Shown here piece by piece: positions 16,831 through 25,567 of a stretch of 64,000 nucleotides of DNA (the stretch's first letter is position 1; every line of letters begins with the position of its first letter). The notes beneath the pieces were generated by a model. The model made no database searches. It was given only the letters and a program-made list of their open reading frames with translations, and was not told the DNA's origin. The DNA lies in NCBI RefSeq assembly GCF_014250515.1, contig NZ_CP060202.1, positions 2,105,001 through 2,169,000 on the forward strand, read 5' to 3'. The stretch is from Hymenobacter sediminicola (GTDB lineage Bacteria > Bacteroidota > Bacteroidia > Cytophagales > Hymenobacteraceae). A program made the position numbers and the translations under genes.

Positions 16831-16856
16831 ACGTCATGCTGAGCATGTCCAAGCAT
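16831..16856. repeat. Solo half of the GTCATGCTGAGC repeat
   Basis: acgtcatgctgagcatgtccaagcat: one degenerate arm with no partner arm nearby, upstream of the CrtA-like gene. Confidence 0.5.
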
Positions 16857-16924
16857 AACGGATGATCTGGACGCATCAGCCTAGTGAGTGCTCTGTGCTG
16901 GATACCCATACCCCCAAAACAACA

Positions 16925-16956
16925 AAAAAGGCCCGGAATTGCTTCCGGGCCTTTCT
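16925..16956. terminator. Terminator of the pyridoxamine oxidase-like gene
   Basis: AAAAGGCCCGGAA ... TTCCGGGCCTTT with a short loop, 20 bases past the stop of the - strand gene; able to work in both directions. Confidence 0.75.
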
Positions 16957-16975
16957 CAAAATCGATAAGCGAAAC

Positions 16976-17488
16976 TTACTTCACTTCTACTTTCGCGTGT
17001 TGGTTCACGTCGTCGGTTTTGGTCCGCTCGCCGGTGGCTAGGGCGCGCACATAGGCGTAGGCCTGCGTGATAATATTGCCCGGCGACTCCCAATACTCGC
17101 CTTTTTCGATGGTCACTTCAAGGATGTAAATGCTCTCATCCTCTTTGCCTTTCGGGAACCAGGCGCGCATTGGCTCGCTCCACAACTCGTTGATTTTTTT
17201 TTGGTCGCGGTAGGCTTTGGCTGAGCCCGACACCGATACATAAATGCTGTCATCGGTATTGGAATAAGCCAGGTTTACTTGCTGGTCCTTCTTCACCTCA
17301 TACACTTTGGCCGAATTTTTATCGGTGAAAAAGTAGAGGCTGCCGCTGGTATCGGGCTTGATAGTGCCCATGGGGCGGCTGCGCAGGTGGTGCTCCTCGT
17401 CGGAAGTGGTGAGCATGGCAATGTGCACATCCTTGATCTTCTCAATCAGCTTGGCGAGGTCGTTGGTTACGGGCGTTTGGTCGGCCAT
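16976..17488 (-). CDS. Pyridoxamine 5'-phosphate oxidase-family protein (general stress protein 26-like)
   Basis: A 170-residue split-barrel flavin-binding protein: HIAMLTTSDEEHHLRSRPMGTIKPDTSGSLYFFTDKNSAKVYEVKKDQQVNLAYSN is the typical FMN-binding block, and WSEPMRAWFPKGKEDESIYILEVTIEKGEYWE the C-terminal one. The residues fit the general-stress-protein-26 (GS26) group rather than PdxH, so a role in flavin-dependent redox or stress protection is likelier than vitamin B6 synthesis. The start is the ATG of MADQTPVTNDLAKL. It is followed by a strong terminator. Confidence 0.87.
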   Translation of the reverse strand: MADQTPVTNDLAKLIEKIKDVHIAMLTTSDEEHHLRSRPMGTIKPDTSGSLYFFTDKNSAKVYEVKKDQQVNLAYSNTDDSIYVSVSGSAKAYRDQKKINELWSEPMRAWFPKGKEDESIYILEVTIEKGEYWESPGNIITQAYAYVRALATGERTKTDDVNQHAKVEVK

Positions 17489-17637
17489 GAGGGTAGGTAT
17501 TGGATAGGAAAGAATCGGAGAAAGAGCCCTGCGGGATGAAACTCAGCCGGGCCAACATGCTTCAAATACGGTTGTGCAGGGCAGGAGGTTGACTTCCCGC
17601 GCCGCATTGCCCACATTTTACCGACCTTCCGCTGCTC

Positions 17638-18252
17638 ATGAACTTCCTCGCCCACTTACTGCTCTCCGGTTCGTCCGCCACCACACCTGACTACGCTGAT
17701 ATAGTGGTGGGCAATTTTGCGGCCGAAGCCGTGCGCGGCCGCGCGACCATGGAAACTTACCCGGCCGCCGTGCAGCGCGGTATCCGCCTGCACCGCTTCA
17801 TCGACTCGTTTACCGATACTCACCCCGTGGTGCGACGCACCACCGCCCGCCTGCGCGGGGCGGGCTTGGGCAAGTGGGCCGGCGTGGTGTCGGATGTCGG
17901 CTTCGACCACCTGCTGGCCCGCGACTTCGCGCAGCATCACCCCTTGGAGCCGCTGCCGCAGTTTGCGCAGCGCCAGTACCAGCTGCTGCACCAGCGCCGC
18001 CACGAGCTGCCGGAGCGTTTGCAGGAAATGCTGCACTATATGCGCCAGCACGATTGGCTAACCGGCTACGCCCACCCCGAAGGCCTGCACCGCGCTTTGC
18101 TGGGCCTGAGCCGCCGCGTGCCCGCCGCCGCCGTGCTGGCCACCGGGGCCGCCGCGTTTCTGGCGGAGCTGCCGGCCTACGAGGCCGATTTTGCGGAGTT
18201 CTGGCCGGAGTTGCGGGCAGGGGTGGAGGGGAATGGAATCGTTGGAAAGTAA
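17638..18252 (+). CDS. acpH: Acyl carrier protein phosphodiesterase
   Basis: A 204-residue AcpH/YajB-family protein that removes 4'-phosphopantetheine from ACP. Characteristic segments are MNFLAHLLLSG, IVVGNFAAEAVRG, GIRLHRFIDSFTDTHPVVRR and VVSDVGFDHLLARDF. The HRFID and D-FDHLLAR motifs hold the metal-binding His/Asp residues of this HD-like fold. Length matches the family (about 195-205). Start: the ATG 12 bases after ccttccgctgctc. Confidence 0.9.
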   Translation: MNFLAHLLLSGSSATTPDYADIVVGNFAAEAVRGRATMETYPAAVQRGIRLHRFIDSFTDTHPVVRRTTARLRGAGLGKWAGVVSDVGFDHLLARDFAQHHPLEPLPQFAQRQYQLLHQRRHELPERLQEMLHYMRQHDWLTGYAHPEGLHRALLGLSRRVPAAAVLATGAAAFLAELPAYEADFAEFWPELRAGVEGNGIVGK

Positions 18253-18437
18253 GCTGCTGGGCTGTTCTATGTTGCGTAGCCTACCTCACCGGAAGCCTAC
18301 GCAAATAGACTAAATAGAAAAATACCTGCCCACCCGCGGTTTGTATTGCAGATGCGCGGGTTTGTGTAGCTCCGGCAGGGCGGCGGGATAGGACCTTTGT
18401 AACGGAAAATACGTCACCCTTTTACGACTCCGTTACG

Positions 18438-19433
18438 ATGAGCAACCTCAAACGAGTACCCTTGGGCAGCCAGGGTTTGGAAGTGCCGGTAGAAGGCCTG
18501 GGGTGCATGGGCATGACCAGCGGTGTAGGCGGCATGAGCGTGTACGGCGAGGCCGACGAGCAGGAAAGCCTGGCTACCCTGCACCGCGCCCTGGAGCTGG
18601 GCGTAAACCTGCTGGACACCGCCGACCTCTACGGCCCGCTGCTGAACGAGCAGCTAGTGGGCCGCGCCATTGCCGGCCGCCGGCCGGAAGTCATTCTGGC
18701 CACCAAGTTCGGCTTCGAAGTGGATGACAGCGGCACCTTCACCGGCCAGCTCAACGGTCACCCCGCCTACGCCCGCAAGTGCCTGGAACGCTCCCTGCGC
18801 AACCTCCGCACCGACTACGTGGACCTCTACTATCTGCACCGCCAGGACCCGCAGGTGCCCATCGAGGACAGCATCGGGGAAATGAGCCGCTTCGTGGAGG
18901 AAGGCAAGGTGCGCTACCTGGGCGTGTCGGAAACGCCGGTGGAGGCATTGCGCCGGGCCCATGCCGTGCACCCCATTACGGCCCTGCAAACCGAATATTC
19001 GCTGTTCGATAGGGGCGTGGAGGAAACCGGGGTGTTACAGGCGGCCAGGGAGCTGGGCATCGGCTTCGTGGCCTACTCGCCGCTGGGCCGGGGCTTTCTG
19101 TCAGGCGACATCAAGAGCCCCGACGATTTCGAGGCCAACGACTCGCGTCGGATTTTCCCGCGCTTTCAGGGCGAGAATTTTTACAAGAACCTGGAGCTAG
19201 TGCAGAAGCTCGAAACCCTTGCTGCGGCCAAAGGCGTCACGTCGGCGCAGCTGGCGCTGGCCTGTGTGCTGGCCCAGGGCGTAGTGGCTATTCCGGGCAC
19301 CAAGCGCCGCAAGTATCTGGAGCAGAACGTAGCCGCCGCCCACCTCACCCTCAGCCCCCAGGAGCTGGCCGAGCTGGAAGCCATTATACCGGTCGGCGGT
19401 GCCGTAGGGGCAGCGTATCCGGAAGGTTTCTAG
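18438..19433 (+). CDS. Aldo/keto reductase 1
   Basis: A 331-residue (alpha/beta)8 NADPH-dependent reductase. The catalytic tetrad is intact: Asp in LLDTADLYG, Tyr in the same motif, Lys in ILATKFGFE, His in YYLHRQD. GVVAIPGTKRRKYLEQN is the cofactor phosphate loop. It resembles the AKR13/YhdN-type group with GLGCMGMTSGVGG at the N terminus. GACCTTTG at 18392-18399 is one mismatch from a -7 box. An AraC gene and a second reductase follow downstream in the same direction. Confidence 0.93.
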   Translation: MSNLKRVPLGSQGLEVPVEGLGCMGMTSGVGGMSVYGEADEQESLATLHRALELGVNLLDTADLYGPLLNEQLVGRAIAGRRPEVILATKFGFEVDDSGTFTGQLNGHPAYARKCLERSLRNLRTDYVDLYYLHRQDPQVPIEDSIGEMSRFVEEGKVRYLGVSETPVEALRRAHAVHPITALQTEYSLFDRGVEETGVLQAARELGIGFVAYSPLGRGFLSGDIKSPDDFEANDSRRIFPRFQGENFYKNLELVQKLETLAAAKGVTSAQLALACVLAQGVVAIPGTKRRKYLEQNVAAAHLTLSPQELAELEAIIPVGGAVGAAYPEGF

Positions 19434-19742
19434 GTTCTGTTTGGATGTAGAGACGCAATATTTTGCGTCTCGTCGTTGCTGACGTTGAAGCTGTGCGGAA
19501 GTACGTTCTAAAGCCGCAGGAACGTCATGCTGAGCTTGCCGAAGCATCTCTACCGCTTTGTCTGGATTACTACTGCAACGAAGCGGTAGAGATGCTTCGG
19601 CAAGCTCAGTATGATGGTCAATTGACTGTTTACATAGCTTCGTTGTTTCGGCTGCAACTCACCAGCCGTTCAACCACGAGAGGCTAAGGGTCGCGTCTCT
19701 ACATCGTGCCGGACTATCTTGTTCTTTTCTTGTTCTTCTGTG
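19434..19742. other. Intergenic region filled by a composite repeat
   Basis: No coding frame of its own. Most of it is the composite repeat described at 19444-19705; the rest is the short leader of the AraC gene. Confidence 0.75.
19444..19705. repeat. Composite repeat: outer 13-bp inverted repeat around a GTCATGCTGAGC element
   Basis: GATGTAGAGACGC at 19444-19456 is repeated in reverse at 19693-19705. Next to the left arm is a hairpin GAGACGCAA-tatt-TTGCGTCTC (19450-19471). Inside lies a full inverted repeat with arms 19523-19560 and 19579-19616, matching at about 35 of 38 positions. Confidence 0.75.
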
Positions 19743-20654
19743 ATGAAACCAGCCGCTCAGCCCTTCCGCCTGCTTGCTTCGGTGAGCGACTTTGCCCAGC
19801 ATTTTGGGTTTCCGCCGCCGGTGCATCCGTTGCTGTCGGTGATTGATTTGTCGCAGCACCGCAACCCGCCCGTCACGGGGCCGGCATTGCGGCAGCTTTA
19901 CATCATTACTCTGAAAAAGGGGCTGAAGGGCCGGCTGCAGTACGGGCACCGCACCTACGATTTCAGTGAGGGCGTGCTGGCATTCTACGCCCCCGGCCAG
20001 GTGTGCGCCAGCGACCCGTCGGTGGATTTGTCGGAGCTGGAGGGCTGGATGCTGGTGTTTCACCCCGATCTGCTGCTCAAGCACCCGCTGGGCCGGAAGA
20101 TCTTGGGCTACACCTTCTTCTCCTACCAGGTAAGCGAGGCCCTGCACCTCTCGGCCCGGGAGGAGCAGCTGCTGGAAGGCCTCGTGCACACCATCCGTGC
20201 GGAGCACGAGCAGCCGATTGATACCTTCAGCCAAGACGTGCTGGTAGCCCAGCTCGACGTGCTGCTGAGCTACGCCAACCGCTTCTACCACCGGCAGTTC
20301 CTCACGCGCCGCACCGCTGAACACGACCTGCTAACCCGCTTCGAGCAGGAGCTGCACGACTATTTCGCTCAAAGCGCCGAGCGGCCCCTGCCCACCGTGC
20401 AGCATTTCGCCGACGCTCTGCACGTGTCGCCGGCCTACCTCGGCGACATGCTGCGCACCCTCACTGGCCAGAGTACCCAGCAGCACATCCACCAAACGCT
20501 CATCGAGAAAGCCAAACAACTGCTGCTCAGTACGTCGCTATCGGTGAACGAAACGGCCTACCAACTAGGCTTCGAGTATCCGCAGTATTTCACCCGCCTG
20601 TTCAAAAGCAAAACCGGCTTCACACCCGCTGCCTTCCGGCTGTCGGTGCAGTAG
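19743..20654 (+). CDS. AraC-family transcriptional regulator
   Basis: A 303-residue regulator. The N-terminal cupin-like sensor (about residues 1-170) has YDFSEGVLAFYAPGQV and GWMLVFHPDLL. The C-terminal double HTH has VQHFADALHVSPAYLGDMLRTLTG and the signature LSVNETAYQLGFEYPQYFTRLFKSKTGFTPAAFR. It lies between two aldo/keto reductase genes on the same strand and most probably controls one or both (inference from position). The ATG before KPAAQPFR was chosen; an upstream in-frame ATG adds MFFSCSSV. Confidence 0.9.
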   Translation: MKPAAQPFRLLASVSDFAQHFGFPPPVHPLLSVIDLSQHRNPPVTGPALRQLYIITLKKGLKGRLQYGHRTYDFSEGVLAFYAPGQVCASDPSVDLSELEGWMLVFHPDLLLKHPLGRKILGYTFFSYQVSEALHLSAREEQLLEGLVHTIRAEHEQPIDTFSQDVLVAQLDVLLSYANRFYHRQFLTRRTAEHDLLTRFEQELHDYFAQSAERPLPTVQHFADALHVSPAYLGDMLRTLTGQSTQQHIHQTLIEKAKQLLLSTSLSVNETAYQLGFEYPQYFTRLFKSKTGFTPAAFRLSVQ

Positions 20655-20677
20655 AGGCGGGTGGATAGGGGCGGAAC

Positions 20678-20799
20678 TGTCATGCTGAGCAAAGGCGCAG
20701 CCGCAGTCGAAGCATCTCTACCGCTTCGTTGCCATTGTATTTGATTAGACAGACTTAGAGATACTTCGACTGCGGCTGCGCCTTCGCTCAGCATGATAG
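20678..20799. repeat. Inverted repeat of the GTCATGCTGAGC family
   Basis: The left arm (20678-20728) begins gtcatgctgagcaaaggcgcagccgc; the right arm (20753-20799) is its near reverse complement. The arms are longer than in the 19523 copy because of an inserted aaaggcgcagccgcag block. Confidence 0.75.
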
Positions 20800-20852
20800 T
20801 CTGTTTAGATTGTTCACTCCCGCTAACGGCTCCATTTTCTACTTCTTTTCCT

Positions 20853-21914
20853 ATGCAACTGACAGATTTTCGCACCCTAGGCCGCTCCGGCTTAGTGGTG
20901 AGCCCGCTGGCGTTGGGCACCATGACGTTCGGCACCCCGCGCTGGGGTTCTTCGGACGAGGAATCGGGCGCCATTTTCCGGGGCTACGTGGAGGCCGGCG
21001 GCAATTTTATTGACACGGCCAACGTGTACGCCAAGGGCCGCAGCGAGGAGCTGGTGGGCCGCTATGTGGCCGAAGGCCAGTTGCGCGACCAGCTGGTGCT
21101 GGCCACCAAATCGGGGTTTCATAGCGGGCAGCCGGGCAACCCGCACGGCGGTGGCAACGGCCGTAAAAACATCCACCAGGCCCTAGAAGCTTCGTTGCGC
21201 CGCCTCCAGACCGACTACGTGGACCTGTACTGGCTGCACGTCTGGGACATGGTGACGCCCGTGGAAGAGGTGTTGCAAACCCTCGGCGACCTGGTGCGGG
21301 CCGGCAAAATCCGCTACTTCGCCTTCTCCGATATTCCGGCCTGGTACGCCACCAAGGCCGCCACGCTGGCCGCCGCCCACGGCATTCCCGGCCCCATTGC
21401 TCTGCAGCTGGAATACTAGTTGGTGGAGCGGAGCATCGAGCACGAATACGTGCCCGCCGCCCGCGAGTGTGGGCTGGGCATCACGCCCTGGAGCCCGCTG
21501 GCGGCCGGATTTCTGGCCGGCAAATACCAGCGCGCCACCGGCCCGGGCGCCAGAGCCCACGGTGAAGGCCGCCTCGCCGGCCCCAATCCGTTTCAGGACA
21601 GTAAGTTCACCGAGCGTAACTGGCAGATTCTGGAAGTGCTGCAGGCCGTAGCCGCTGAGCTGGACCGGCCGCCGGCCCAGGTGGCGCTGGCCTGGGCGCT
21701 GGCGCAGCCCGGCATTACCTCGCTCATCCTCGGGGCCAGCCAGCTCGCGCAGCTTCATACCAACCTCGCCGCCCTCGACCTGCACCTGACCCCGGCGCAC
21801 CTGCAACAACTACACGAAGCCAGCGTGCCGGCCCCGGCGTTTCCCTACGCCATTTTCACGCCCGCCATCAACAAAGGCGTTTTCGGGGGCGTTTCCGTGC
21901 AGGGTTGGCGGTGA
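20853..21914 (+). pseudogene. Aldo/keto reductase 2, interrupted by an in-frame TAG
   Basis: Reads as one 353-residue aldo/keto reductase if the TAG at 21417-21419 is ignored. The N-terminal 188 residues hold the tetrad (FIDTANVYA, LATKSG, YWLHVWD), then ALQLEY-stop-LVERSIEHEYVPAARECGLGITPWSPLAAGFLAGKY continues in the same frame with full similarity to the family. Relatives usually have serine after LEY (as in EYSLVER), so a TCG to TAG change is the simplest explanation. It could be a recent nonsense mutation, a sequencing error or a suppressed codon. The truncated product would lack the second half of the barrel and the cofactor phosphate loop. The start is the ATG of MQLTDFRTLG. Confidence 0.8.
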
Positions 21915-21934
21915 GGGGATGACATTGCATCAAT

Positions 21935-22037
21935 GCACGTCATGCAGAGCGGAGCGAAGCATCTCGCGTGCTGAGGTTGCAATACTATTCCTGCGTCAGC
22001 ACGCGAGATGCTTCGGCTGCGCCTCTGCATGACGTGC
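21935..22037. repeat. Inverted repeat, CGCGTGCTGA subtype
   Basis: Left arm 21935-21974 (gcacgtcatgcagagc ... atctcgcgtgctga); right arm 21996-22037 is the reverse complement. Lies between the interrupted reductase and slyD. Confidence 0.7.
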
Positions 22038-22057
22038 TTTTTTAGTCCCTTTAAACC

Positions 22058-22095
22058 AAAAAGAGCGACCCTCGCGAGTCGCTCTTCTTGTTTTC
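22058..22095. terminator. Terminator of slyD
   Basis: AAGAGCGAC (22061-22069) pairs with GTCGCTCTT (22078-22086). On the - strand the stem is followed by TTTTTGG; on the + strand by cttgtttt. Confidence 0.7.
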
Positions 22096-22111
22096 AAATA
22101 AGGCTGGAAAC

Positions 22112-22627
22112 CTAGTGGTGATGCCCGCCTTCACCGTGTACGTGGCCATGGTCCATTTCTTCCTGGGTGGCTTCGCGTACTTCGGCTACTTTGCCGTCGA
22201 AGTGCATCACCATGCCAGCCAGGGGGTGGTTGAAGTCCATTTTCACGGCCGAGTCGCCGATTTCCAGCACCTTACCCTGCATGTGGTGCCCCTGGTTGTC
22301 GGCCATGGGCAAGAAGTTGCCGACCTGCAGCATTTCGCCGTCGATCTGGCCATCAATTTCAAATACGTTCTTCGGAATTTCTACCACGGCCTGCTCGTCG
22401 TACTCGCCATAAGCCTGCTCGGGAGTGAGCGAGAAAGTGAACGAGTCGCCAGTGCTTTTGCCGCTGAGCTGGCGCTCGAACTCTTCGGGCAAGCCACTCT
22501 GGCCAAACAGGAACACCATCGGCGCATCTTCCTCGGCCGATTCTACGAGGACTTTCTCTTGGTTTTCGTCGGTTACGCTCAGGTCGTAGGTGATGGTAAC
22601 GACTTTGTTTTCGCTGATTTGAGCCAT
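22112..22627 (-). CDS. slyD: SlyD-type FKBP peptidyl-prolyl isomerase
   Basis: A 171-residue FKBP-type isomerase and chaperone with an IF (insert-in-flap) domain. Evidence: VVTITYDLSVTDENQEKVLVESAEEDAPMVFLFGQSGLPEEFERQLSGKSTGDSFTFSLTPEQAYGEYDE (FKBP part) with AVKMDFNHPLAGMVMHFDGKVAEVREAT at the end. The C terminus is histidine-rich (HGHVHGEGGHHH), as in metal-binding SlyD, and could bind nickel or zinc. It acts in the cytosol. The start is the ATG of MAQISENKVV. Confidence 0.93.
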   Translation of the reverse strand: MAQISENKVVTITYDLSVTDENQEKVLVESAEEDAPMVFLFGQSGLPEEFERQLSGKSTGDSFTFSLTPEQAYGEYDEQAVVEIPKNVFEIDGQIDGEMLQVGNFLPMADNQGHHMQGKVLEIGDSAVKMDFNHPLAGMVMHFDGKVAEVREATQEEMDHGHVHGEGGHHH

Positions 22628-22813
22628 ACTGCAAGTGGACGGATACGTCCGGGATGGGTTGTAGGAAAGGTTTAGGGCAGCTAGTTACGGAAATGACCTG
22701 TAATTCTGGCCGCTCCAGATGTAGGATACTCCCTCAGCGGGAGGATGGTTCGAGGAAATCAAAATCCTGCTATTCGAACACGAGTTCCGGATAAAAGCCG
22801 GTACCGGAAGGAT

Positions 22814-24793
22814 CTACTGCATTTCCCAGGCCGTGCGGTAGGCCCCGATACTTTCCACGTAGTCCAGAAACGCCTTATAGAACGGGTGCGCGCCCAAGGT
22901 GCTGGAGTCGCCGACGAGCAGGAGTTTGCGGCGGGCGCGGGTCATGCCCACGTTCATGCGGCGGATGTCACTCAGGAAGCCGATTTCGCCTTGCGGGTTG
23001 CTGCGGGTGAGGCTGATGGCAATGATGTCGCGCTCCTGGCCCTGGAACGAGTCTACGGTGCCCACGCTCAGCATGCGGTGCTCCATGAGGCCCACTAGTT
23101 CGTCGTTTTCCTCGATGGCGTCCTTGAGGTAGTTGATCTGGGCGCGGTAGGGCGCAATCACGCCGATGGTGAGCAGGTCGGCTTCGTGGTCGGCCTGGTC
23201 GTAGGGTTCCAGCAGTTGCGCCAAGCGCTTGAGTAGTAGGTCGGCTTCCTCGGGGTTGGCTGTGGAGCGGCTTTCCTCGATGGTGATTTCCTGGAAGCCG
23301 AAGCCGGCCGTATCCAGAAACTCTACGGCCATATCGGGGGCGAAGCGCAGGTCGTAGTCGGGCAAATCGGCGTGGGCCACGGTGGGCGCGGCCACCAGCT
23401 TGCCGTCGTAGAACTGCTGGGAGCTGAACTCCATGATCTGCTCGTGCATGCGGTACTGCACCTGCAGCATGCGGGCCGTGTCGGGCTGGCGGCGGATGCA
23501 CTTCTCGAACAGCGTTTCGCGCAGTCCGTCGCGGGCCGCCTTCTCGCTTTTCACGGTGGGCGGCAGCTGCTGATGGTCGCCGGCCAGCACCACGCGGTTG
23601 GCCTTGGTAATCGGAATCCAGCAGCCCGGCTCCAGCGCCTGGGCGGCCTCATCAATGAAAACGGTTTCGTAGGTGAGGTGGCGGATGGCGCGGTTGCCGG
23701 CGCCCACCAGCGTGCACGTAATCACCTGCACCTGCTCCAGCAGATCCTCCATGATGTAGCGCTCCAGCTGGTCTGACTCCTGTAGCAAATCGTGGGCCTG
23801 CTGCTTAAGCAACCGGCGCTGCTCACGCTCCTCCCAGCCGAAGTGCTTCTTGAATTTGCCGGCCTGCTCGCGGTACTGCTCGGCGGTCTGGCGCAGGCTG
23901 CGTAGCTCGGCGTAGCTTTTGTGCGCCATAATCTGGGCATCTAGCGTGTGCTGCAACAGCAAATCCGACACCCGCGAAGGGTTGCCCATCCGGATGACGT
24001 TCACGCCGCGCTCGGCCAGCTTCTCAGTCAGCAAGTCCACGGCTGTATTGCTGGGGGCGCACACCAGTACCCGCCGCTCGCGCCGAATAGTTTCCAGGAT
24101 GGCCTGCACTAGAGTGGTGGTTTTGCCGGTGCCGGGCGGGCCGTGGATGATGGCCACATCCTGAGCCGCCAGCACGTGGCGCACGGCCGAAAGCTGGCTG
24201 TCGTTCAGGGGCGAAGGGTAGTAGAGCGTAGCCTCCAATTCGGGCCGGAAGCGGGCCGGTTTGGCGCCCAGCAGCACGTCGCGCAACTCGGCCAGGCGCG
24301 AATCGAAGGCGCCCATTACTTTGCCCAGGGCGTACTCCATCTCGCGGTAGCTCACCTCGTCGAAGGTCAGGTCTACGCCCAGCTTGCCCTCGTCCACCCA
24401 GTCGGGCAGGTCCTCTTTGGTGGTGGCCAGCAGGATTTTGTTGCGCTTGACGCTGGTGACTACGCCCGAGAGGGTGGGCCGGTCGGAGCCCGAGCGGCCG
24501 GGGATGTTGCCGAACAGCGCCGCGTTTTTGCCCACCTGAAACAGGTGCAGTCCGCTGCCGCCCTGTCGCTCCAGCTCAATGACGAGCTTGCCGCCAAAGC
24601 CGATGTCCTCCTTCGTGATTTTGACGGGGTACCAGGTGAGGCCCCGCTTCTGGCGCTCGGCAATGCTGGCCTGGGCGCTCTTGATTTTAAATTGTTCGAG
24701 GTCCTCCTGCTGCTCGAGCTTCATGAGGGCCTGCACCTTGCGCAACTCCTTTTCGAGGGCGTAAGGTTCGGTATAGGTAGGTTGTTCAGCCAA
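22814..24793 (-). CDS. SF1B helicase, IGHMBP2/UPF1-like
   Basis: A 659-residue DNA/RNA helicase. The N-terminal beta-barrel region (GLTWYPVKITKEDIGFGGKLVIELERQGG) resembles the regulatory domain of IGHMBP2. Motifs: Q motif LNDSQLSAV, Walker A AIIHGPPGTGKTTTL near residue 215, motif Ia VLVCAPSNTAVDLL, Walker B FIDEAAQALEPGCW, III AGDHQQLPPTVKS, IV MLQVQYRMHEQIM, V VGTVDSFQGQERDIIAIS, VI MNVGMTRARRKLLLVGD. Directionality would be 5'-3' as for that family. The cellular role in bacteria is unknown. It is preceded on the same strand by a small membrane-protein gene. Confidence 0.9.
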   Translation of the reverse strand: MAEQPTYTEPYALEKELRKVQALMKLEQQEDLEQFKIKSAQASIAERQKRGLTWYPVKITKEDIGFGGKLVIELERQGGSGLHLFQVGKNAALFGNIPGRSGSDRPTLSGVVTSVKRNKILLATTKEDLPDWVDEGKLGVDLTFDEVSYREMEYALGKVMGAFDSRLAELRDVLLGAKPARFRPELEATLYYPSPLNDSQLSAVRHVLAAQDVAIIHGPPGTGKTTTLVQAILETIRRERRVLVCAPSNTAVDLLTEKLAERGVNVIRMGNPSRVSDLLLQHTLDAQIMAHKSYAELRSLRQTAEQYREQAGKFKKHFGWEEREQRRLLKQQAHDLLQESDQLERYIMEDLLEQVQVITCTLVGAGNRAIRHLTYETVFIDEAAQALEPGCWIPITKANRVVLAGDHQQLPPTVKSEKAARDGLRETLFEKCIRRQPDTARMLQVQYRMHEQIMEFSSQQFYDGKLVAAPTVAHADLPDYDLRFAPDMAVEFLDTAGFGFQEITIEESRSTANPEEADLLLKRLAQLLEPYDQADHEADLLTIGVIAPYRAQINYLKDAIEENDELVGLMEHRMLSVGTVDSFQGQERDIIAISLTRSNPQGEIGFLSDIRRMNVGMTRARRKLLLVGDSSTLGAHPFYKAFLDYVESIGAYRTAWEMQ

Positions 24794-24880
24794 CTTTGGG
24801 GGTTCTTGTTCGAATCGTTGGTAACAACGAAATCGGGGAAAAGGTGGCCGAAGGTCGGGAGGAATTTGGGAATGAAACGG

Positions 24881-25426
24881 CTATGCGGTGGTGGGCAGTT
24901 GCTGAGGCAGCCGGCCCTTCCGGTTGCCTAGTATCTGCAGGATTCCGGTCAGCAAACCCAGCAGGCCACCCACGTAGCCGAAGTTATGAATCGAGCCCAC
25001 GGTTATGAACGCTGCCTTATCCGTCAGGTTTTCGGGAAGCCACCACGAAACTCCAGCTTGGGCCAAGTACATGCGCCCGTAGAAAAAGCCTACAACGCCC
25101 GCTAGCATCGTAAGCAGGAAAGCCGAACGTACTGCCTGCAACGTCACCGCAACGAGCCGGGCCCGCTCCACGAAAATCAGGCCCAGTATGCCGAAGATGA
25201 CGCCAATGAGTAAGCCAAACCACCAGGTAGCCAGAAAGCCGATGATTGCCACAGTGGGACGATGTCCACCAAACCAGTTAGGCTCAAACCCGAACTGCTC
25301 GTATTTGAACTTGGTAAAATACTCCGGTGATATGGTGTACGTGACTTGATCATGTATGATACCATACACACCCGCTAGCAGCGTAATCAGGCACACTAAG
25401 CCGATACAGGCTCTGACTTTTTTCAT
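24881..25426 (-). CDS. Hypothetical four-span membrane protein
   Basis: A 181-residue protein with four hydrophobic segments: ACIGLVCLITLLAGVYGII, TVAIIGFLATWWFGLLIGVIFGILGLIFV, AFLLTMLAGVVGFFYG and HNFGYVGGLLGLLTGILQIL. Between the first two is a soluble loop with TISPEYFTKFKYEQFGF, probably periplasmic. It looks like a widespread but uncharacterised Bacteroidota membrane family. The ATG at 25426 (MKKVRACIG) was preferred to an upstream in-frame ATG at 25516, which would add a poorly structured leader. It is co-directional with the helicase, 87 bases apart. Confidence 0.75.
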   Translation of the reverse strand: MKKVRACIGLVCLITLLAGVYGIIHDQVTYTISPEYFTKFKYEQFGFEPNWFGGHRPTVAIIGFLATWWFGLLIGVIFGILGLIFVERARLVAVTLQAVRSAFLLTMLAGVVGFFYGRMYLAQAGVSWWLPENLTDKAAFITVGSIHNFGYVGGLLGLLTGILQILGNRKGRLPQQLPTTA

Positions 25427-25518
25427 AGTGCCGATAATAATAAAGTAATGGCTAAAGAAGTATTGATTCTGTGTCGTGCTTGGCAAAGCATTTCTATGGA
25501 GTCGAATGTGTACCAATT

Positions 25519-25555
25519 GAAGCGGTAGAGATGCTTCGGCAAGCTCAGCATGACG
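25519..25555. repeat. Solo half of the GTCATGCTGAGC repeat
   Basis: gaagcggtagagatgcttcgg...cagcatgacg: a perfect right arm with no left arm nearby. Confidence 0.65.
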
Positions 25556-25567
25556 TCCTCTTGAGTG

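Noticed and set aside
19197-19547. Frame starting MLRQAQHDVPAALE
   Set aside because: Repeat-derived start running antisense into the aldo/keto reductase gene.
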